Positions 1 through 10,015 of a stretch of DNA of 28,077 bases are shown here, piece after piece (the stretch's first letter is position 1; every line of letters begins with the position of its first letter). The stretch is from Pleurotus ostreatus/Saccharomyces cerevisiae fusant (lineage: Eukaryota > Opisthokonta), in contig JAMQCK010000331.1 in NCBI GenBank assembly GCA_024196135.1, positions 1 to 28,077 of the forward strand, written 5' to 3'. The notes beneath the pieces were generated by a model. The model searched no databases, had not been told where the DNA came from, and was given only the letters and a program-made list of their open reading frames with translations. A program made the translations under genes and the position numbers.

Positions 1-29
1 TGATAAGACCCCTCAAGGCGCTACCACAG

Positions 30-192
30 TACGTGGGAGAAGATGGTCCGCCTCCTCAGCGACCGCTACTTTGGCGACGTCGACCACCTTGTGACGCATA
101 CCTTCCCGCTCGAGCGCGCCGAGGATGCGTTCAAGCTGTGGCTGGACCGCAGCGCGAATGCGATCAAGGTGCAGATCGTGGACGAATCGTGA
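30..192 (+). CDS. C-terminal exon of a zinc-type medium-chain alcohol/polyol dehydrogenase (partial)
   Basis: The last exon of a gene that begins outside the window. An acceptor (CAG at 27-29) follows in-frame stops at 1-6, so the sequence before 30 is intron. The exon encodes about 54 residues ending in AIKVQIVDES and a TGA at 190-192. The segment FPLERAEDAFKLW followed by IKVQIVD is the usual C-terminus of the sorbitol/xylitol/L-arabinitol dehydrogenase branch of the MDR superfamily, NAD(P)-dependent enzymes that oxidise polyols in the cytosol. The zinc-binding and Rossmann parts are not in the window, so the substrate cannot be told. Confidence 0.75.
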
Positions 193-769
193 TTCGGACG
201 TGTAGTATGTCGGTAATTTGAGCCGGATATCTGGGGCTTCGAGGGGCAATGTAGTATTATCACCATTAGATGCGCTTTCCAAATCCCATCTTCTTGAATT
301 CGCATATGCTAGGTGGTTTCTTTGCAACCTACCTCCAAGGAATGAGCAAGCTCCAAGTGCGAATAAAACATGCCGTGGGAGATTGATGGCCCGCCAACTT
401 GGACTTCACGCCACAAATCAATCCTTCGCTTCAAATGGGGCCCTTGCTTCCGGCGACGACGATTAGCTGCCTGGTACTTCTCGTCAGTGAAGCGGCCGAT
501 GTAACACGATCACCTTGTCTATGCTCCAAATCTATGCCTATGACACCTTGTCCGTTTCCTCAGTGAGCGTCCCTCTGGTGGATAACGTCGCGGTGCACAA
601 GCAGGTCGATGCAGTCTATCCGGACGTCCACTTCCGAGACGGGGAGATTGTAAGCATGGGAAAGGTGGTCGCCCCGTGGTAAGCTCGGATCTACTGCTGT
701 CACCGCCCACCTATTGACAGCCGCGTCCGCAATATAGGTGCGACACCACGCACCGATTACCCGCATTCT
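193..769. other. Intergenic region without a convincing gene
   Basis: This is the 3' flank of the dehydrogenase followed by unique sequence. The only open stretch of note is a 53-codon ATG-to-TAA frame at 521-682 on the plus strand. It reads like protein (many V, D and H residues, ending VVAPW) but has no family I recognise. It could be a relic exon. Confidence 0.4.
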
Positions 770-1165
770 CCACCTTGATCTTGAAAGTACGGCACGAGAA
801 AATGGAAGGGAGGAGAACGACGCGGTGACCTTCGACGCGCATCAGCGATAGAACTAGCAACAGGACAAAGACCAGGCAAACTGTTGAGCAAGGCGAACCT
901 TGCGAAACGAAGGATTGCGCGTAGATGGAAGAGCATGTATTGCAAGGGTAAGTGTATGCAAACCTAAGAGTATGAACGACTACTAACCTCGCCCAAGGCG
1001 AGTGCTTTGCCGAAATGCTTGCAGCTTCGAGTGGTCGCGCTGGGATGTATGTCAGCCTCGTTGAGCGGAACAGACCACGCACCCATTGTTCGCGCTGTTG
1101 ACGTGCGAAGGACGCGAATGTGACGAGAGCGGTGAGGTGGCGCAGATGAACGGCAACCTACGAAA
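770..1165 (+). repeat. Decayed intron-bearing repeat, copy R1
   Basis: First of three diverged copies of one unit. It carries an ATGGAAGGGAGGA-like segment near 802, then GTATTGCAAGG followed by GTAAGTGTATG and a branch-point-like CTACTAAC before CCCAAG, which is an intron-like element of about 50 nt at 941-1000. Downstream it shares the GAACAGACCACGCAC block (about 1068-1083) with the other copies. In the frame matching the other copies a stop interrupts it, so it is probably a gene relic. Confidence 0.5.
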
Positions 1166-1199
1166 TCAGTGCAAGGGAGGCGGACGAGACGGAAAGAAT

Positions 1200-1654
1200 G
1201 CCAAACTACCGAGCGAGCGGCATATTTTGCGATGATCGCGAAGGGGCAGTCGGGGCATGTATCGCAGAGGTAAGCGCAAATCCACACGAAAATAACGACC
1301 ACTCACCTCGCTTGATGCAGGCGCCTCGCCGATGGTCTTGCCGTCTCCGAATATCGCTCCGGTGGACAACGTCAGCCTCGCAGAACGGCAACAGACCACG
1401 CACCAATCGCCCGCGCTCTTGCTGGCGGACTTGACCTTGACGTTGCTGTTGAGGCCTGAAATCCGACCAGTCCGACCATGGGCGCCCCGAAGGATCTGTC
1501 TCCATACTCTTGGGCGGGCGCCCTTGAGCCATTCGAGCGCATACTCTTGAACCGCGCCAGGCCCGATCGCTCGCGCGATACCTGGCAAGGACCGGCCCTC
1601 AACGCGCCCGACGGGTGGTACTGGCCTTCGAACAATGTCAACGAGCGTTCAAAG
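1200..1654 (+). repeat. Decayed intron-bearing repeat, copy R2
   Basis: Second copy. GGGCATGTATCGCAGAG is followed by GTAAGCGCAA, then CCACTCAC and GATGCAG, an intron-like stretch at about 1270-1320. It then shares a long block with R3: the ACAGACCACGCAC segment, GAAATCCGACCAGTCCGACC, CATGGGCGCCC, CATACTCTTGGGCGG and CAACGCGCCCGACGGGTGG. One forward frame (1332-1550) stays open through much of the block, but I cannot join it into a credible gene. Confidence 0.5.
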
Positions 1655-2340
1655 GAGCGATGATGGAAGGAGGAGGAAGACGCGCGGGGAGAGGAACGAA
1701 GACGTGCTGGGCGACAAAGGACAACAGGCTGAGGGCGGTGACCAAGGGCGAGCAAGGTGACCTTCGAGACGGTCAGCGCGGGGAAGCAGATGGAAGGGAG
1801 GAACTTCAAACTGCTAGGCGAGCTGAACGTCTTGCAGAGATGACTCGGAGTCGCGCGGCGCGGGACGGTACGAGCGTGTATTGCAAGGGTAAGCATAAGT
1901 CTATGTAAGGAATAACGACTACTGACCTCGCCCTTAGCGGGCGACTAGCTGGAACGCTTGCGGCGTCGAGTTCGGTGTCGCACCGGCAACGAATATCAGC
2001 CCCAACGAACAGGAGCAGACCACGCACTTAACGAACACGCTCTTGTCTTGCCTGCGCTCTTCGCCGCGCTCTTGTCGCCTTGACGTTGCCGTTGAGGTCT
2101 GAAATCCGGCCAGTCCCACCATGGGCGCCCAAGGGTCCGCCGTTGAGCTCGCCTCTCGGGACCGTCCCCATACTCTCAGGCGGACGCCAGAGGCGAGGCC
2201 ATCGAGCCACTCGAACGCGTACTTTTGGGCCGCCCCATGTCCGATTGCTCGCGCAATTCCTGGCATGGGCCGATCCTCAACGCGCCCGACGGGTGGATAC
2301 TGGCTGTCGAGCAATGTCAGTGGGTGATTGTGGGCGGGAG
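1655..2340 (+). repeat. Decayed intron-bearing repeat, copy R3
   Basis: Third and longest copy. Its upstream exon-like part is open from 1615 and rich in R, G, E and A. It ends at GTGTATTGCAAGG with GTAAGCATAAG, then CTACTGAC and CCCTTAG, an intron-like stretch at about 1889-1937. The downstream block (about 1940-2330) matches R2 in order. Because donor, branch site and acceptor are kept in all three copies, the intron was probably functional in the ancestor on the plus strand. Confidence 0.5.
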
Positions 2341-3171
2341 AGGGAAGAGAGGACCGATTTGTGCTAGGCGGGCGCGTTGATGGAGTGGGCGAGGCGGAAG
2401 AGGAGCGAGGAAGAGCGGGGAACGAAGAAGACGACAAGCGGAATGTGGAGGAAGTGAATGACACCAGACTTGCCTCTTGCTGAAGCAAAGCCGGACCAGC
2501 CCGATGTCGAAGAGGTACGCGAATGATGACAGCGAGAGAGGAATGTGGGAATTTACAGTGGCGAGGCGTTGGAAGAAGGGGAGGGAAGGGAAGGATGAGT
2601 GGGGAAGGACGAGCGGGGCGCCAGGTATTTGAGTGTTTGTCTCCGCGTGGCTGTGCCGCTTCTGTGATGTGATGTGACGGTGGCGGTGCAAGTCAACATC
2701 ACATCACAGACGCGCGACGCGCACGCGTATTGTGTGCACGTGATTCTACCACCGTTGACCGCCTTCTGGCTTCCACCGTCGATGGTGAGGACGAAGCGCT
2801 CAACTCACCATGTAGTCCTTAGCTGACAAGCTTTCTTCCGATTTGAGGCGCTCGACGCTGAAATCAGGGAGGCAACACTCCCCGCACTCGCGGAGCGGGG
2901 CTCGAAAAATGACATCACTCATGAGGCTGCTACGGCTCTGCGCCCTTGTGCTTTCCTCGCATGAGCCTTGCTACCACGCTTCGACAGATTTTTCTTCGAG
3001 CCCCCTACAGCGAGCTTCTTTTGGTACACGCTCGTGGCTTGACTCTTTCTCGACGTCAACTAGTGCACTAAACGCCGCTGCTTCTCGTGTCTTCCCTGTC
3101 CTCCTAGATCGTCCCCCCTCTCACCCCTTATCGACCCCCCATCCCGCAGATCCGCCATATTTGGCGCCACG
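2341..3171. other. Upstream region of the first GFA-type gene
   Basis: No intact gene seen. 2340-2620 is purine-rich on the plus strand. A CACGTG E-box-like palindrome lies at 2737-2742. The last 150 bp are pyrimidine-rich, as expected of a fungal core promoter and 5' leader. An open frame at 2843-3190 overlaps the GFA start codon out of frame. It is Ser/Arg/Pro-rich without domains, so leader sequence is the better reading. Confidence 0.4.
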
Positions 3172-3921
3172 ATGGACCAGCACACCATAGCAGACCCAGA
3201 CGTCCATAAGGAAACCATCGTAGGGGACGACTGGCGCACGCAGCCGCCGTACGCGCCTGCCGAGGGACAGAAGATCGCGTACTATACAGGTGCGCGTACA
3301 TCCATCCTTCCCTGCTCATAAGTGCTGACCTTGTGCCTTTCTAACCCTCCCCTCCAGCCTCTTGCCACTGCTCGCGCGTCGAATACACCATCTACTCCGA
3401 ATGCCCGCTGGACAGCAAGTTCTGCCACTGCACCGAGTGTCAGCGATTACATGGCGCGCCGATGCAATGGGTACGTCCCCCCTTCTATCTTTTACCTCCA
3501 TCTCTTCTGCGTATCTTTTCCTCCCTACATCATCGCTAATATTTGCCCCCTTCAGGCCGCCATCTTCCACAAAACCTCGCTCTGCTTCACCCCCTCCTCC
3601 CTCCCCTACCTCGCCTTCTACCACGCACTCACCGACACACAAGCCCACACCCTTCCCTGTAAAGTCGCATGCGCCTACTGCCGCGCCCCCCTCCTCGACG
3701 AGGGGCGCAATATGCTCATGGTCTTCCCGTCGTTGATCCACTTCAGCGATCCGCCAAAAGACGGGAGTACGGATATGCTGGCGAAGACGGCGGCGGAGAA
3801 GAGGAGGTTATTCTTGCCAAAGTGCCATATTTTCTACGGGTCGAGGGTTGTGGATATACTGGACGGGAAGCCAAAGTATAGAGGGCATCAGGGTGGGGAG
3901 AGGATCCCGGAGAGCGAGTGA
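3172..3921 (+). CDS. GFA/DUF636-type (CENP-V fold) zinc-binding protein, paralogue 1
   Basis: Three exons, 3172-3289, 3358-3470 and 3556-3921, join in phase to a 198-residue protein. Introns start GTGCGC and GTACGT and end CAG. The GFA zinc-binding pattern is present: CHC at residues 42-44, CHCTEC at 62-67 and CKVACAYC at 112-119, with RVEY and DGKPKYRGH typical of fungal members. The family is named after glutathione-dependent formaldehyde-activating enzyme, but most fungal members have no proven substrate, so a thiol-adduct or small-electrophile role is only inference. The start is the first ATG in frame, giving MDQHTIADPD. The second GFA gene at 13880-14861 has identical intron positions and phases and an equal 113-nt middle exon, so the two are paralogues in opposite orientation. 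Confidence 0.85.
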
Positions 3922-4450
3922 GATAACACATGTGTAGAGCCTTATTTCCAGGCGGTAGACGTTCACCAGAAGTAGAGAGAAGAGCTGAGTGACCCTTCTG
4001 GATTGCTATTCTCGTGAAGGCTGCTTTGCTGTACGGCCCGTCGAACTCGGAAGGCAGGGAGGCGCGCAAGCGAACCCGCCTGACGTCAGGCATGAATAAC
4101 AAAGCCTTCCTAATCGAGAACCGGCGAATTCACATGGTTCTGGGCGCCTGATCGCCGATCGGGTAACTCTCAATGTCAGCGACCGCGGCCTCGTCCGCGA
4201 TGCCCGAGGGCTGGCTTCGATGCTTGGCAAGCCAGCCTCGACGATGGTGGCGTCGACCGTCCACGGCCAGCCTCTCGTCGCCCGTTTGACCGTCGTCCGC
4301 CTGACCTGCGTTCCTCGTCGTCGAAGCTCCAGCCCTTCCACACGAAGCCGGCTGGCGTCATGATAGCGACACAACCCGTCAGACGGGACCTTGAGGGTGG
4401 CTAGATGTTCAGCCGTATCGCAGCTTGTCTCTTACTTCCATCGTCATTTG
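3922..4450. other. Intergenic region
   Basis: 3' flank of the GFA gene and 5' flank of the MDR gene. Open frames on the minus strand (4006-4374) are Arg-rich, without domains or splice logic. I see no gene. Confidence 0.4.
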
Positions 4451-4527
4451 AAGCTTTCGCCTATCGTCGACGCCCGAAGCTTCTGTTCCCTGTCGACGTC
4501 CAAAGCTTCTGTTTACTGTCAACGTCC
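4451..4527 (+). repeat. Three 25-bp tandem units (period 26) just before the MDR start codon
   Basis: Units begin at 4451, 4477 and 4503, each starting AAGCTT and ending in a GTCGACG- or GTCAACG-like stretch. Units 2 and 3 differ at about three positions; unit 1 is more diverged. A 26-bp period shifts the frame, so this is more likely 5' leader or promoter than coding. That favours translation from 4531 over the in-frame ATG at 4405. Confidence 0.7.
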
Positions 4528-4530
4528 ATC

Positions 4531-6454
4531 ATGAGCAACGATAACACTACCACCGATCCCACTGCCTCAAGCAAACCATCCCTCCCCACCACCCAGCGCG
4601 CGTGGATTGTCGAACGGCGCGGGCCGCCTGAGAAAGCGCTCCGCCTGCATGAAGATTGGCCGGTCCCGAAACCTCAGGCTGGGGAGGTGCTGGTGAAGGT
4701 GGAGGCGGCGGCGCTGAACCCTGTGTGAGTGCTTCGTTGCTGACGCGTCGGGCGGTGGTGACGCGTACGCATACATCCTCGACATCCCCCATACGCGCTC
4801 ATCCCTCGACTGCATACGCGTACTCCTCGACTGACTGTCATTCCCATCCATCGACTGACCATCCCCTCCTAGCGGCTTCAAGCTCATGGCCGTCGCCCCC
4901 AACTTCCTCGCCAAGCGTCCCTTGCCCGCGGAGTACGACTTTGCGGGCACGATTGTGGACGCGAACGGTTCGCAGTATAAGGAGGGCGACCCGGTGTGGG
5001 GGTTCGTTGAAGTTCGTGAGTAGCTTTTCTTCATGACGTTCCCTGCCTCCTTGCTTCCCTTCCTCCCTCCCTTGCCTGCCTTGTCCTCCCTTGCCTCCCT
5101 TGCCTTCCCTCTACCTCATCAACTTCATCTCTGTCTCGCACACGCCCATCGCATACTCACACCTACTCTTTCTCAGAACAATCCTGGAAATCCCGCCAAG
5201 GCGCGCTCTCCCAGTACGTCCGCGTTCCGGTCCATATGGTTGCCCCGCGCCCTGCGAACGTCTCCGCGACTGGGGCCGCAGGCCTCACCCTTGCTGGAGA
5301 GACAGCTTATCAGGTACGTGAAAGTTTCCCGGCGCATGTATGATGGTTAGTGTTGTGTTATGGGCGGGCGCATATATGCGTCTATCTCGTCTCATAGCTC
5401 GACCACATGCGCCTCTTCCCCTCACATCCTTGTCATGCTAACCACCCTCCCAGTGCCTCTTTCGCTCCAACTCCCTCGCCGTCGACGCCGCCGGCAACCT
5501 CGAGCCCGGCCAAACCGTCTTCGTCAACGGCGGCTCCTCCTCCGTCGGCGCGTTTGCGATCCAGATCGCCAAGGCGAAGGGCGCGGCGAAGGTCGTGGCG
5601 AGCGCGAGTGGGAAGAATGAGGAGTTTGTAAGGGGTTTGGGGGCGGATGAGGTGAGTGAAGGGTGTGATGGTGGTTTGTGGAAGGTTATGACGCTGACGC
5701 ACTCCCCGCCAGTTCATCGACTACACGAAGAAGCCGATTCACGAGCAGCTGCTGGAGAATCCGCCGAATCCGAAGTTTCATATTATTGTGGATGCGGGTG
5801 AGTAGTTGGTCGCGCGACTGTACAATGGAAAACTAGGCCCTGACACGCCTTCAGTTGGCATCCTTGACCCCGCGCTCTACACGCACAGTCCGGCGTACCT
5901 CGTCCCGGGCGGCGTGTACGTGTCGACTGGATACCATCCGCACTCGTTGGTGCTACATGAGGTGAGTAAAGCTCGTGTGTTACCCTCTCTCTATATCAGT
6001 CACCCGTTCTCTTACATCCAATTGTACCGCGGAACAACGCTGATCTCTTTCCTTCAGTTCACCCTCACCTTCAAGCACGCGCTTGCGACGATTTGGCCGC
6101 GCGTTCTGGGCGGGACGCCGCGGAAGCATATCATTCTGCATCTGAACCACAAGGAGGAGGATCTGAAGGATATGGCGGGGATGTTGGAGAAGGGTGAGTG
6201 TGGCGCTGCTTCGTACAATCTCTTGGCTGTTCCTCCACGGCTCTTGGACGCTTTTCGTACCCATACACGGATCGAAGGATGCTGGAGTTCAGGGGAAGCG
6301 AGGGGTATGCTAACCGTTCACGCTCACAGGCACTTTGAAGCCCGTCGTAGACTCCGTCTTCGCGTTCGAGGACGCGCTGAAAGCGTATGAGAGGATCATG
6401 ACGAGCCGCGCGAAGGGCAAGGTAGTGGTCAAGGTGGACCCGGAGGCGGAGTAA
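4531..6454 (+). CDS. Zinc-free MDR oxidoreductase (quinone oxidoreductase / trans-enoyl-reductase-like)
   Basis: Eight exons (4531-4724, 4873-5015, 5177-5313, 5454-5651, 5713-5797, 5855-5961, 6058-6193, 6330-6454) join in phase to 374 residues. The N-terminal GroES-like half shows GEVLVKVEAAALNPV and an EYDFAGTIVDANGS segment. The Rossmann half has VNGGSSSVGAFAIQIAK (about residues 183-198), the NADP(H)-binding Gly-rich turn, then a GADEFIDY segment. Catalytic-zinc ligands of true alcohol dehydrogenases are absent. Such proteins reduce quinones, enones or enoyl thioesters with NADPH, usually in the cytosol; the real substrate cannot be read from sequence. An in-frame upstream ATG at 4405 would add 42 residues resembling a mitochondrial presequence, but the tandem repeat there argues for leader sequence. 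Neighbours do not suggest a biosynthetic cluster. Confidence 0.88.
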
Positions 6455-6765
6455 GGAAAGGTATCGAACATGGTGGAGGAGAAACAGACGCCGTTAGCGC
6501 GAGCTTGCATGGACTGGATAGGATGGCATGGACATTGTGGCGCGCTTGTGGGTGTATATGGGCGAACGCGGTCACGTTTTCAGACGCGTCTGGATGTGGG
6601 TCACGCGCGCGTCGTCATTGTCAACCGTGGGGATTGAATGGACTTGGAGCCAAACGAATGTACAGTAGGCCAAACAACCTGGGTGTTTTGTTGACTGCGC
6701 ACATTGCTTGACGGCTTGCTTTGTTCCACCATCTCGTCAGGGTACTTTTCCCTTGCTCCGAATCG
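6455..6765. other. Intergenic region
   Basis: 3' flank of the MDR gene followed by the upstream region of the next gene. Only short, domain-free frames are present. Confidence 0.4.
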
Positions 6766-6824
6766 TCGACGCGTTCCCCTCAGCATCGACGCGTGCGTAC
6801 TTCACCCACCTCCCCTCGACGCGT
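6766..6824 (+). promoter_or_regulatory. Cluster of three ACGCGT (MluI cell-cycle-box-like) sites
   Basis: TCGACGCGT occurs at 6766-6774, 6786-6794 and 6816-6824, all in the same orientation, ending 17 bp before the ATG at 6841. In yeasts ACGCGT is the MBF (Mbp1/Swi6) site of G1/S genes. ACGCGT is fairly common elsewhere in this GC-rich window, but three copies of a 9-mer in 59 bp is a clear cluster. The function is inference. Confidence 0.45.
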
Positions 6825-6840
6825 ATATCTCAGCAACACC

Positions 6841-7753
6841 ATGCCCTGGACGCGCACTACTAAGGGATCGAGTACGACCCAGCGCAAGAGCAGCAAGAGC
6901 ACGCGCACCTATACGTCGCGCAAGAATAATGGCCTCGGCATGAGCCAGGCGAGCTGGAGGCGGATGGTGATCAACGACGCGGTAAGTCGATTAGTCGGGC
7001 TCGTTGACGCGACGTGATCGGGTTGTCGGCATGACGCGACGCTGACTCTCTCCCCCCTTCCAGCTCGAAGAAGCAGACGAGCTCGAGGCCGAATTTCAGG
7101 CCAGGAAGCGCGCGCGTGAGGAGGAGGAGGCACCGACAAGCGCGTCGATCAGCGCTCCGAAGGAGAAAGAGAATGCAGCGACCATCGGGAGCGTCCTGCG
7201 TGCGTGCTCTCTTGTCCCCCATGCCCCTCATTGTGCTGACTTTGCGCCAGCCCCCGCGAAAAGGCAGAGGGTGACGCGTGCATCGAAGCCCGCGCCGGTG
7301 GGGACGCCGTACGAGGGCGTTGTCGCATCCTCCTCTGCGACGACCTCTACTGCGACGACCTCCTCTAGGACGACCAGATCGGCTGCGGCCTCTGCAGCAG
7401 CCACCGCTTCCGCCACATCTCGGAACAGCTCTGCCATCCCACCACGCCACGGTCACGCTACCACCTCCACCTCCTTCTCTAGAACGCGTCCCAACCAACA
7501 GGACATGCAGGCGATCCCCGACGCGCTGAAGCCCAAGATCCCTATCCTCTTCCCCGAGGTCTTCGATCCCGTACTCTACGCGAAGTTCGCGGCGATGTAC
7601 AAGGCTGGAACGCTGCCCGGGTATCTACCTGCGGGGGCGGCAGGAGTGGCTGCGGATGGACGTGCTCCTGCGCCGGTGGCAGGAGCGACCGTATCGCCTG
7701 GCGCTGCGACCTCGACCGGGCCTGCGACGTCTCATCCTGGACCTTCTGCATGA
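6841..7753 (+). CDS. Unrecognised basic, probably nuclear protein with a KEN box
   Basis: Three exons, 6841-6981, 7064-7199 and 7251-7753, join in phase to 259 residues. I do not recognise a family. Residues 1-47 are rich in K, R, S and T and end SWRRMVINDA. Residues 48-67 look helical and charged (EEADELEAEFQARKRAREE). A KEN box, the APC/C degradation signal, sits at 82-84. PPAKRQRV at 93-100 looks like a nuclear localisation signal. A long Ser/Ala/Thr-rich linker follows, then the only compact part: PKIPILFPEVFDPVLYAKF and a GTLPGYLP turn. The ACGCGT cluster in front would fit cell-cycle-regulated expression, which is inference. The C-terminal third and 3' flank were copied into the peptide array, where the copy is broken (10556-10860). 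Confidence 0.7.
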
Positions 7754-8405
7754 AGGACTGCGGAGGAAGGTTTGGTGCGAAGAAAGGGCGTTGCTACTTT
7801 TCACTGCTTGCTTGATCTTGTACACTCTTGGATGCCGCTTGCGAAGCAGTCGGCACTGCTTTCGATCTATACGTCTTGTACTCACTCTTGTAGACACAGG
7901 CCGACATACCAGGCCCTCGTAATGATATATACGGACCGGGATACCCCGATATATTTAGGTCATGCCCACGATGGTGAAGCGCTTAGCGACGCGACTTCAA
8001 CAGAAAATTCATGTGATCGCTTGAGCGGTGGCGTGGGAAAGAAGCACATGGTCGACGTTGCCCCATTCGTGACTTTCTTTGTGCGCTTCCGTCCTTGCTT
8101 TTGACCGCCATCAAGGCCTATAAATGCGCTCGTCATCGTCGCTGGGGAAACAGAGCCATGCATCTCATCGCTGCAAGCAATCCTCTCGACCGCTGCTTTG
8201 CTTGCATACGCTATGATCTCACGGCTATAGTCGATATCTGGTCATCTTCTCGTTGTCCTCTCATTCACGCGCAGCTCATTGTGGCAGATCAAGTGCGACC
8301 ATAAATATGCAAATAATACAATGGAATCATGTCAAGGGTCCGTCTACGACGACCCTCCCTAAGGTGACGCTGAGGGTATGCATCGCTGGACAGGGCGGAT
8401 GTCGC
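7754..8405. other. Flank between the KEN-box gene and peptide gene A
   Basis: No gene seen. The region holds the 3' flanks of two convergent genes. Its sequence recurs at about 10861-11519, also without a gene. Confidence 0.5.
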
Positions 8406-8727
8406 TCAGTTGGGCACGCAAACGAGGACGCCGCTGCCGTCCTTGTGGCAGACTGAAATACATCTCATCAATCCCCCGCGAGACCAGCATGAAGTATAGG
8501 TACTCACTGCCCTCGGCGGTACCATCGGCGCTCTTGAAGGCGCAGTCGTGGCCCTCACCGTAGTGGTTGCTGCCGTTGCACGCGTCGACTGCAAGGAGGT
8601 GAGTGTCCAATGCTGCCCCTAAGAAGGACAGCGACTGACCGGGGTTGTCGGCGAGCAGAGTCGCGGCGGAAGCCTGGCCGAAGAAGACGGCGAAGGCGGC
8701 GACGATGGCGACGGCGAACTTGTACAT
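8406..8727 (-). CDS. Small secreted four-cysteine peptide, copy A
   Basis: Three exons read on the minus strand, 8727-8640, 8588-8508 and 8452-8406 (88, 81 and 47 nt), give 71 residues. Both introns are phase 1. The N-terminus MYKFAVAIVAAFAVFFGQASA is a clear signal peptide, cleaved probably after ASA. The mature part of about 50 residues has Cys in DACNGS, HDCAF, GICHK and LVCVP, enough for two disulphides. It is Gly/Asp-rich and resembles the small secreted proteins common in basidiomycetes, but I cannot name a family. Residue 23 is Thr, as in copy C. Intron 2 is almost identical to that of copy B. The role (effector, antimicrobial, surface or developmental) is unknown. Confidence 0.85.
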
Positions 8728-8814
8728 TGTGGTGGATGTAGAGAGAGGTGAGGCTGTTTGGTTGGTGTGGTGGGAGAGTTGGCTGATGAGGAAGGTAGAC
8801 GCTGGTGCACCTGG

Positions 8815-8822
8815 TATTTATA
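8815..8822 (-). promoter_or_regulatory. TATA box of peptide gene A
   Basis: TATAAATA on the minus strand, in the context GTATAAATACC, about 88 bp before the ATG. The same TATAAATACC is in front of copy D. A conserved CCTCATCAGCCAA stretch lies in the leader of all four copies, exact or with one or two changes. Confidence 0.7.
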
Positions 8823-9644
8823 CTTCTCCTCTGCCGTAGACTCTACGCGTTCAAGTCCAACAGTCTATCTTCATCTCTCTATCACCCACCAGGCAGTGTA
8901 TGCGACTGAATAGGCCGCAACTCTCGCTCCACCCTCCCAATGTCGGCACTAGCCCTCGAAACGCAACGTGTGACATCAACCGTGACACGAACCTCAGGTG
9001 ATACTGCGAACTGATTGACGACCCGTTCAAACGATTGAGGACTCATCTCCACCAGTCGTAACCTCTGTGTCACACCTGCGGGCACCTATATGTGCTCCAC
9101 AACTCGGGAGGGCATCGAGGAGGATGTTCGAGTCGTGTTGGTATGGCGCTGAATGGACTTTACCGAAACCATCAAAGTAGTGGAGTAGACGCTGGGTAAT
9201 TTGGATGATACCAGGAAATGGGCGCTGTCGAGGCGGACGACGCCGATCTACGATGGCGCCCGAATTGGACGACGCAAAGAGGTCTTCAGCGCGTCCCACG
9301 GCTGGACTCGACGATACAGGTGGATGAAATCCGTAGAATATAAAAGTCAAATTTAACCGTTTCTCTTATAGATGTGCTCACTCCTGCGTCGCGAAGCACC
9401 CTACCGAACGAGTTATGATCTCGAGGGAAGCCCATGGCCTACGCTGGCGCCGATTCATTTTCCGAAACGGTGGTCAATCCTGTCCGCGTATACGGGTGGC
9501 CGCGGCAGATTCCCTTGCCTGTCGACTGAATGGCCATGACCGCGTCGACTAAACGATCATGACCGCTTCGACGAATGCACAATTCACCCTCCCGCATCCG
9601 CAGTCGATTGGGGGCTCCACGAAATGTCCACGAGACGCCTCAAG

Positions 9645-9779
9645 CGAGCAACCCAACGAGTCAAACGAGCAACGCGTCGCTTCGAGTGTGCAACCCATTG
9701 CCCCGGATGTGCAACCCATTGGTCCTAGAGGAGCAAGATGACGTCTCGAACGAGCAGCTTATTGTCACGAAACGAGCGG
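9645..9779 (+). repeat. Degenerate 21-22-bp tandem repeat, about six units
   Basis: Units start at 9645, 9666, 9687, 9708, 9731 and 9752. Each begins GAGCAA or GTGCAA (last unit GAGCAG), often continuing CCCA, and many end in a TCGAA- or TCGAG-like stretch. The inverted counterpart is at 12190-12327. There are no spacers of constant length, so it is not CRISPR. It could be an upstream activating tract shared by the divergent genes. Confidence 0.7.
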
Positions 9780-10007
9780 GTTAACCTCACCAGTCGCGGT
9801 GGGTGGCTCAATGAATGTACGACGCTTCATCTGAATTTACCTCACACTTTTGCCCGCAAAGATGACATACATCTTGACTCCACAGCCAGAGGCGCAACAC
9901 ACGATGCAGAGACAAATGCGCTCCTCAATAGCGACAGAACGTCGTCAGAGGGGCAAGGCATCGTCAGGGAGCCTAAGTCCAGCACGCTAGACGGGCGAAA
10001 TTTGCGG

Positions 10008-10015
10008 TATATAAG
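10008..10015 (+). promoter_or_regulatory. TATA box of peptide gene B
   Basis: TATATAAG, in the context GGTATATAAGC, about 94 bp before the ATG. The same element stands in front of copy C. Confidence 0.7.

Larger units (their letters stand above)
7430..8727 (+). repeat. Direct segmental duplication, left copy (3' part of the 6841 gene through peptide gene A)
   Basis: This block matches 10556-11842 in the same orientation and order: the end of the 6841 gene, a flank with CTTGTACACTC, a segment with GGCGTG(G/A)GAAAG and TTGACCG(C/T)CATCA, the GACCATAAATATGCAAATAA sequence (8297 and 11414), then a minus-strand peptide gene. The right copy has lost the reading frame of the first gene. Ends are approximate. 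Confidence 0.7.

Noticed and set aside
770..2340. Intact transposon or LTR element
   Set aside because: No terminal repeats, target-site duplications or transposase/polymerase motifs were seen in any frame.
2843..3190. 115-codon frame upstream of the first GFA gene
   Set aside because: Low-complexity Ser/Pro composition, no domain, out of frame with the GFA start; better explained as promoter and leader.
6841..7753. Assignment of the KEN-box protein to securin, shugoshin or PCLAF
   Set aside because: KEN and the nuclear signal are short motifs; no PIP box or family core could be seen, so naming it would be a guess.
8359..8727. Unspliced 122-residue reading of peptide gene A
   Set aside because: It reads through two introns whose sequences differ between copies, while the exons are conserved in all four with matching phases.
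9645..9779. CRISPR-like array
   Set aside because: The units are adjacent and degenerate, without uniform unique spacers, and the genome is fungal.
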